From NCBI GenBank assembly GCA_002367335.1, contig DFBI01000042.1, forward strand, positions 1 to 9,277: a DNA stretch of 9,277 bases, written 5' to 3'. Source of the DNA: Syntrophaceae bacterium UBA3084. Its GTDB lineage: Bacteria > Desulfobacterota > Syntrophia > Syntrophales > UBA6807. Shown here in pieces: positions 6,514 to 9,277 of this stretch. Within the stretch, counting starts at the first letter, position 1. The number at the start of each line of letters is the position of its first letter. Made by a program: the position numbers and the translations under genes. The notes beneath the pieces are model-generated. The model had not been told where the DNA came from and did no database searches. It saw only the letters and a list, made by a program, of their open reading frames with translations.

Positions 6514-7610
6514 CATTCCTCCATGCCCGGGTTATTTGGTCTGTTCGATACCATATTTTTCACTTCATCCACCAATACATCAACAAATTCTTCTTCTTTT
6601 ATTTTTCTTACAACCTCACCCTTTTTAAAAAGCAGGCCCATGTTGCGCCCACCGGCAATGCCGATATCAGCCTCCGCAGCTTCTCCTGGTCCGTTCACAA
6701 CACACCCCATAAGGGCTATTTTCAGATATTCCTTCATGCCGGCAAGCCTTTTCTCAACCTCTTCAGAAAGCTTAAAAAGATCGATTTCGCAACGGCCGCA
6801 GGTGGGACAGGATATTATATCCGGCCCTACCCTTCTGATATTCAAGGCTCTCAGTATCCCGTAAGCGACACCCACTTCGCTCACAGGATCACCGGTTATG
6901 GAAACCCTGATCGTATCACCGATTCCATCATAGAGAAGAATCCCGATACCAATGGATGACTTAATGGCAGAATTAACAAGACTGCCGGCTTCAGTAACAC
7001 CGATGTGAAGGGGATAATCTGTCTTTTCTGAAATCGTGCGGTGGGCTTCAATCATTGTTGCAACGTCTGATGATTTCAAGGACAATTTAATGGAATGAAA
7101 ACCCATATCCTTAAATAATTCTATACTCCTCAAGGCGCTTTCTACAAGTGCAGGAGCAGTTGGACCACCATAACCGGATAATATATCTTTTTCCAGGGAG
7201 CCCGCGTTAATCCCTATTCGAACGGCTATATCTCTTTCCTTTGCAACTGAAATTATCTCTTTAATTTTATCCTTACCCGTATTGCCCGGGTTTATTCTGA
7301 TACCGTCAGCGCCGTTTTGAATGGCTTCAATGGCAAGAAGATGATTAAAATGTATATCGGCAATTAATGGAATTCCAATTTGTTTTTTGATATCCACAAG
7401 GGCCATTGCAGCTTCTCTATCAGGAACGGCAACCCTGACAATCTCGCACCCTGCATTCTCGAGTCTTTTGATTTGTTCGACCGTTGCGACCACATCTCTT
7501 GTATCTGTACAGGTCATAGACTGAACAACAACCGGTGCGTCTCCTCCTATTTTGACGGGGCCTACATATATGGGCCTGGTTTTTTTCCTTCTGATTATTT
7601 CAGATTCCAA
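6513..7610 (-). CDS. ispG: 4-hydroxy-3-methylbut-2-enyl diphosphate synthase (IspG/GcpE)
   Basis: Iron-sulfur enzyme of the MEP pathway that reductively opens the cyclic diphosphate MEcPP to HMBPP, the penultimate step to isoprenoid precursors. The 365 residues fit the bacterial two-domain form (372 in E. coli). A TIM barrel covers about residues 10-255, with VQSMTCTDTRD (29-39), ADIHFNH (84-90), RINPGN (105-110) and GITEAG-type GVTEAG (204-209). The C-terminal domain binds the 4Fe-4S cluster through Cys268, Cys271 (SCPTC) and Cys303 (MGCVVNGPGE), with Glu310 as the expected fourth ligand. Cys274 is an extra nearby cysteine. The start is a TTG (7610): an in-frame TAA lies about 24 bases upstream and no other start codon lies between. 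The nearest AAGGA is some 13 bases away, rather far, so initiation may be weak. It heads the ispG - proS - rsh operon and has its own promoter at 7650-7679. Confidence 0.97.
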   Translation of the reverse strand: MESEIIRRKKTRPIYVGPVKIGGDAPVVVQSMTCTDTRDVVATVEQIKRLENAGCEIVRVAVPDREAAMALVDIKKQIGIPLIADIHFNHLLAIEAIQNGADGIRINPGNTGKDKIKEIISVAKERDIAVRIGINAGSLEKDILSGYGGPTAPALVESALRSIELFKDMGFHSIKLSLKSSDVATMIEAHRTISEKTDYPLHIGVTEAGSLVNSAIKSSIGIGILLYDGIGDTIRVSITGDPVSEVGVAYGILRALNIRRVGPDIISCPTCGRCEIDLFKLSEEVEKRLAGMKEYLKIALMGCVVNGPGEAAEADIGIAGGRNMGLLFKKGEVVRKIKEEEFVDVLVDEVKNMVSNRPNNPGMEE

Positions 7611-7649
7611 TGATAATCTGCTTTCCTTTTAGTTACTTCCACGTTTTTT

Positions 7650-7679
7650 AATATAGCACGAAGAGCAAATGGCAATCAA
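7650..7679 (-). promoter_or_regulatory. Sigma70-like extended -10 promoter for ispG-proS-rsh
   Basis: The -10 hexamer TATATT (7655-7650) matches five of six consensus positions and is preceded by TGC, a full extended -10. The -35 TTGATT (7679-7674) matches four of six at a spacing of 18. Transcription should start near 7643, leaving a leader of about 33 bases before the ispG TTG. One base separates the -35 from the core repeat at 7681-7703. Confidence 0.65.
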
Positions 7680-7680
7680 T

Positions 7681-7703
7681 ACCTAATGCGGCAAAGCCGC
7701 AAA
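7681..7703 (+). repeat. Core hairpin repeat, copy 2
   Basis: Same unit as 2375-2397 with T at the one variable position, so the stem extends to six pairs, TGCGGC-AAA-GCCGCA (7687-7701). It lies just upstream of the ispG -35 element and is followed immediately by a heptamer array. Confidence 0.8.
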
Positions 7704-7766
7704 GGTTCAAGGTTCAAGGCTCAAGGTCAAAGGTCCAAGGTTTTTCCTTGCTCCTTGAGCCTTGTT
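7704..7766 (+). repeat. Nine-unit heptamer array that switches strand
   Basis: Sixty-three bases, exactly nine 7-nt units. Six GG-initial units come first: GGTTCAA twice (7704-7710, 7711-7717), then GGCTCAA, GGTCAAA, GGTCCAA and GGTTTTT. With no change of register these are followed by three units of the opposite strand, CCTTGCT (7746-7752), CCTTGAG and CCTTGTT. The period is clear and cannot be explained by simple base bias. Confidence 0.8.
7715..7764. terminator. Long hairpin formed by the two arms of the heptamer array
   Basis: CAAGGCTCAAGG (7715-7726) is perfectly complementary to CCTTGAGCCTTG (7753-7764), 12 bp. An inner stem CAAGG/CCTTG (7736-7740 with 7746-7750) closes a 5-base loop. 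On the plus strand five T follow (7765-7769), giving an intrinsic-terminator look, but no plus-strand gene lies upstream. On the minus strand, where the glycosyltransferase transcript ends, the stem is not followed by U, so it may block read-through only weakly. Confidence 0.4.
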
Positions 7767-7823
7767 TTTCACCGCCTGGCACGAACATCTGCGCAAAAAA
7801 CGCAGTTGCTGAGGATAAAGACT

Positions 7824-9191
7824 CTAATATGAGTCCCTTAGACATTTAAGTATTTCGAATTGGACATGAAGGGACGGGATTTTGCCCGGTTCGGTCACCA
7901 CAGGAAATCCCTTGCCCATCATATTCATCAGTGCCCGTACAGCATCAAACATATCTACAGGCGGCATTCCATTTCTCGTCAGATAGTTAATGAGCCTCAA
8001 TGTCTTCAATCCGTCGAACCATACAAGAAAGTGCTTCAGAAGAACCGGCTTGCTCTTGCTGTTTTTTCTCAGCCGTCGCCATATATCCTGGAAGCGTTGT
8101 TCTCTGAGATACTCTTCGAGTAGCGGATATATCTCCCCTGCCCTGGTTAATATTACCCTTTCATCAATGTCCGGACAGGAAGACATGTATTCCAACCACT
8201 TTTTTAATACAAGAAAGACCTCCGGATCATATAATACATATTCGGATTCGGAGTGACCTCCCTCAAGGAATCCGACAATGCGCTTTCCCGTACCGAAGGG
8301 AACACGTTTCGATTGTCTTGAAGAAGGGTAAACCCGTGTGGTATTGATAGTGCCAACGCCCTTCATTTTAGCAAGCTTATCCAGGAAATAGAAATCTTCC
8401 GCCGCTTTTCTTTTGTTCATTCCCCTCACTGCTGTGTAAGCATCCGGGGTGCATACCATCGTTGAACCGATAGAGTGAAAGGCATAGCATGAACCCGCGT
8501 AGGTCAGACCGAGAACATAGTAGCGAAGAAATATTTCATAACAGCAAATTGCGGCCTGTTCATCCGTATTCCCGGCGTCCTGATGCATAAATTCTACAAC
8601 AGCGGCATGGGCCCGTTCTTTCCGGAAAAAAGCGCGGACGGCTTCCAAATAATTTGTTGCTACAAGTGTATCGGCATCCAGAGAAAACAGGAGATTTATC
8701 CCTTCTCTATTATAATTAAATACCTTCAGCGCCAAATCGAGGCCTATTTTACGGGCAAGTCCCACACCCCCTATCTTATCGGGCATCTCACATCCGGGAG
8801 AAGAGGCATCAACACAGGCCATTTTAAGATTATTTTGAAAGATTTTATTCATGGATAACAAAAGTGAATTATTCAATAAACCGTCATCCGGCATTTTACC
8901 GTCAATGAGATCTCTCAAAATTCTCAATGTAATTTGATTGTCTTCAACCTCTCCGGGAATGGCATGATGAATACTTTTATTATTGATGACACAGAGAACC
9001 AGTGTGTGGGCAAGTTCTTCCCGTGCATTCCCGGAAAGACTTGCAAGCGTTTTGAAAAGTTGACCGGTCTCCGCCAATGCAGGAATAACTACTACGTTAT
9101 CTATTTCGTTGTATTCGGCCGCATTAATATGCCAATTATCTCCGACTGAATATTTGTCAAGATAGTTTAAAATGTTCTCTGGAATTGTCAT
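7824..9191 (-). CDS. GT-A fold glycosyltransferase (family 2-like), acceptor unknown
   Basis: Probable nucleotide-sugar-dependent glycosyltransferase of 455 residues. The N-terminal GT-A domain starts with the strand VVVIPALAETGQL (33-45). It contains GGVGLARKIGLDLAL (141-155), the metal-binding DAD in LFSLDADTL (168-176), and a GMNKRKAAEDFYFLDKL segment (257-273) whose Glu265-Asp266 fits the acceptor-side ED of family 2 enzymes. Residues about 320-455 are a helical C-terminal part that I do not recognise. There is no signal peptide or membrane segment, so it should act in the cytosol on a soluble or membrane-bound acceptor, perhaps a lipid or a compatible solute; sugar and product cannot be told. 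The ATG (9191) overlaps the preceding stop by four bases (ATGA), which implies an operon with the gene beyond the right edge. The ribosome-binding site is poor, so translational coupling is likely. It ends at a TAG (7826-7824) and is separated from ispG by repeats and a promoter. Confidence 0.8.
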   Translation of the reverse strand: MTIPENILNYLDKYSVGDNWHINAAEYNEIDNVVVIPALAETGQLFKTLASLSGNAREELAHTLVLCVINNKSIHHAIPGEVEDNQITLRILRDLIDGKMPDDGLLNNSLLLSMNKIFQNNLKMACVDASSPGCEMPDKIGGVGLARKIGLDLALKVFNYNREGINLLFSLDADTLVATNYLEAVRAFFRKERAHAAVVEFMHQDAGNTDEQAAICCYEIFLRYYVLGLTYAGSCYAFHSIGSTMVCTPDAYTAVRGMNKRKAAEDFYFLDKLAKMKGVGTINTTRVYPSSRQSKRVPFGTGKRIVGFLEGGHSESEYVLYDPEVFLVLKKWLEYMSSCPDIDERVILTRAGEIYPLLEEYLREQRFQDIWRRLRKNSKSKPVLLKHFLVWFDGLKTLRLINYLTRNGMPPVDMFDAVRALMNMMGKGFPVVTEPGKIPSLHVQFEILKCLRDSY

Positions 9192-9277
9192 CTTATGTTA
9201 TCAACCAGTCTTTTGACCGCATCAAAATCTGCCCCGTCAACCCAGTGTATAACTGTTCCCCTTTTTTCCATTCGTCT
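9188..9277 (-). CDS. C-terminal end of an unidentified protein (partial)
   Basis: An open frame enters from the right edge and runs 29 codons to a TGA at 9190-9188, which overlaps the glycosyltransferase ATG as ATGA. The visible tail includes GTVIHWVDGADFDAVKRL followed by VDNIR. The 4-base overlap with a well-supported gene and the balanced amino acid composition make it a real coding end. The tail is too short to name the family. Coupled translation suggests it works in the same pathway as the glycosyltransferase. Confidence 0.65.
   Translation of the reverse strand, partial: RRMEKRGTVIHWVDGADFDAVKRLVDNIR

Larger units (their letters stand above)
7611..7823. other. Gap between the glycosyltransferase gene and ispG
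   Basis: From low to high coordinate this 213-bp gap holds the ispG leader, an extended -10 promoter, the core hairpin repeat copy 2, a nine-unit heptamer array that folds back on itself, and about 57 bases of unclassified sequence up to the glycosyltransferase stop. No coding frame of interest is visible on either strand. It separates two transcription units. Confidence 0.7.

Noticed and set aside
7789..7805. Hairpin CTGCG/CGCAG with a 7-base loop shortly after the glycosyltransferase stop, considered as its terminator.
   Set aside because: The stem has only five pairs and no U run follows on the minus strand; the U run is in the loop.
2433..7825. The 11-mer ATAAAGACTCT occurs at 2433-2443 and 7815-7825, in both repeat-bearing gaps.
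   Set aside because: In 9.3 kb several chance 11-mer pairs are expected (about 43 million position pairs against 4.2 million possible 11-mers), and its position relative to the core differs between the two gaps.
1037..9149. Many plus-strand frames of 67-200 codons opposite the minus-strand genes, the longest at 5098-5700.
   Set aside because: Each lies opposite a confidently identified conserved gene, and none resembles a known protein; they are antisense shadows.

Overview
The window is a gene-dense bacterial chromosome segment of moderate GC content. All recognised genes lie on the minus strand, so transcription runs from high to low coordinates. Gene content (bifunctional Rsh, a periplasmic-type amidase, non-mevalonate isoprenoid synthesis, tRNA-Pro with an encoded CCA) points to a free-living bacterium. 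It resembles what I would expect from an anaerobic Desulfobacterota (Syntrophales-like) genome, but that placement is an inference, not something the sequence proves.

Layout from right to left. A coding tail enters at 9277 and ends in a 4-base ATGA overlap with a GT-A-fold glycosyltransferase (7824-9191). A 213-bp gap follows. It holds a hairpin core repeat with a strand-switching heptamer array, and a good sigma70-like extended -10 promoter facing left. That promoter feeds ispG - proS - rsh (7610 to 2583), a tightly packed operon for isoprenoid synthesis, prolyl-tRNA charging and the (p)ppGpp alarmone. A second 212-bp gap carries another copy of the core repeat plus two heptamer arrays. It precedes amidase - rph - rdgB - tRNA-Pro, in which each gene touches or nearly touches the next. 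rph (tRNA 3'-end trimming) and rdgB (removal of non-canonical nucleotides) are followed 17 bases later by tRNA-Pro(UGG), probably on the same transcript. The last 265 bp contain no gene I can assign.

The genes are conserved housekeeping genes. The unusual material is between them: a 23-bp hairpin core (22/23 identical at two loci) followed at exactly the same offset by tandem 7-nt units whose sequence differs from locus to locus. Core-less 7-nt arrays occur at two further places, one of them spanning the proS stop codon and the rsh ribosome-binding region. Other points worth checking are a likely CTG start for rdgB and an A8 run in the Rsh linker that could give truncated enzyme by slippage.
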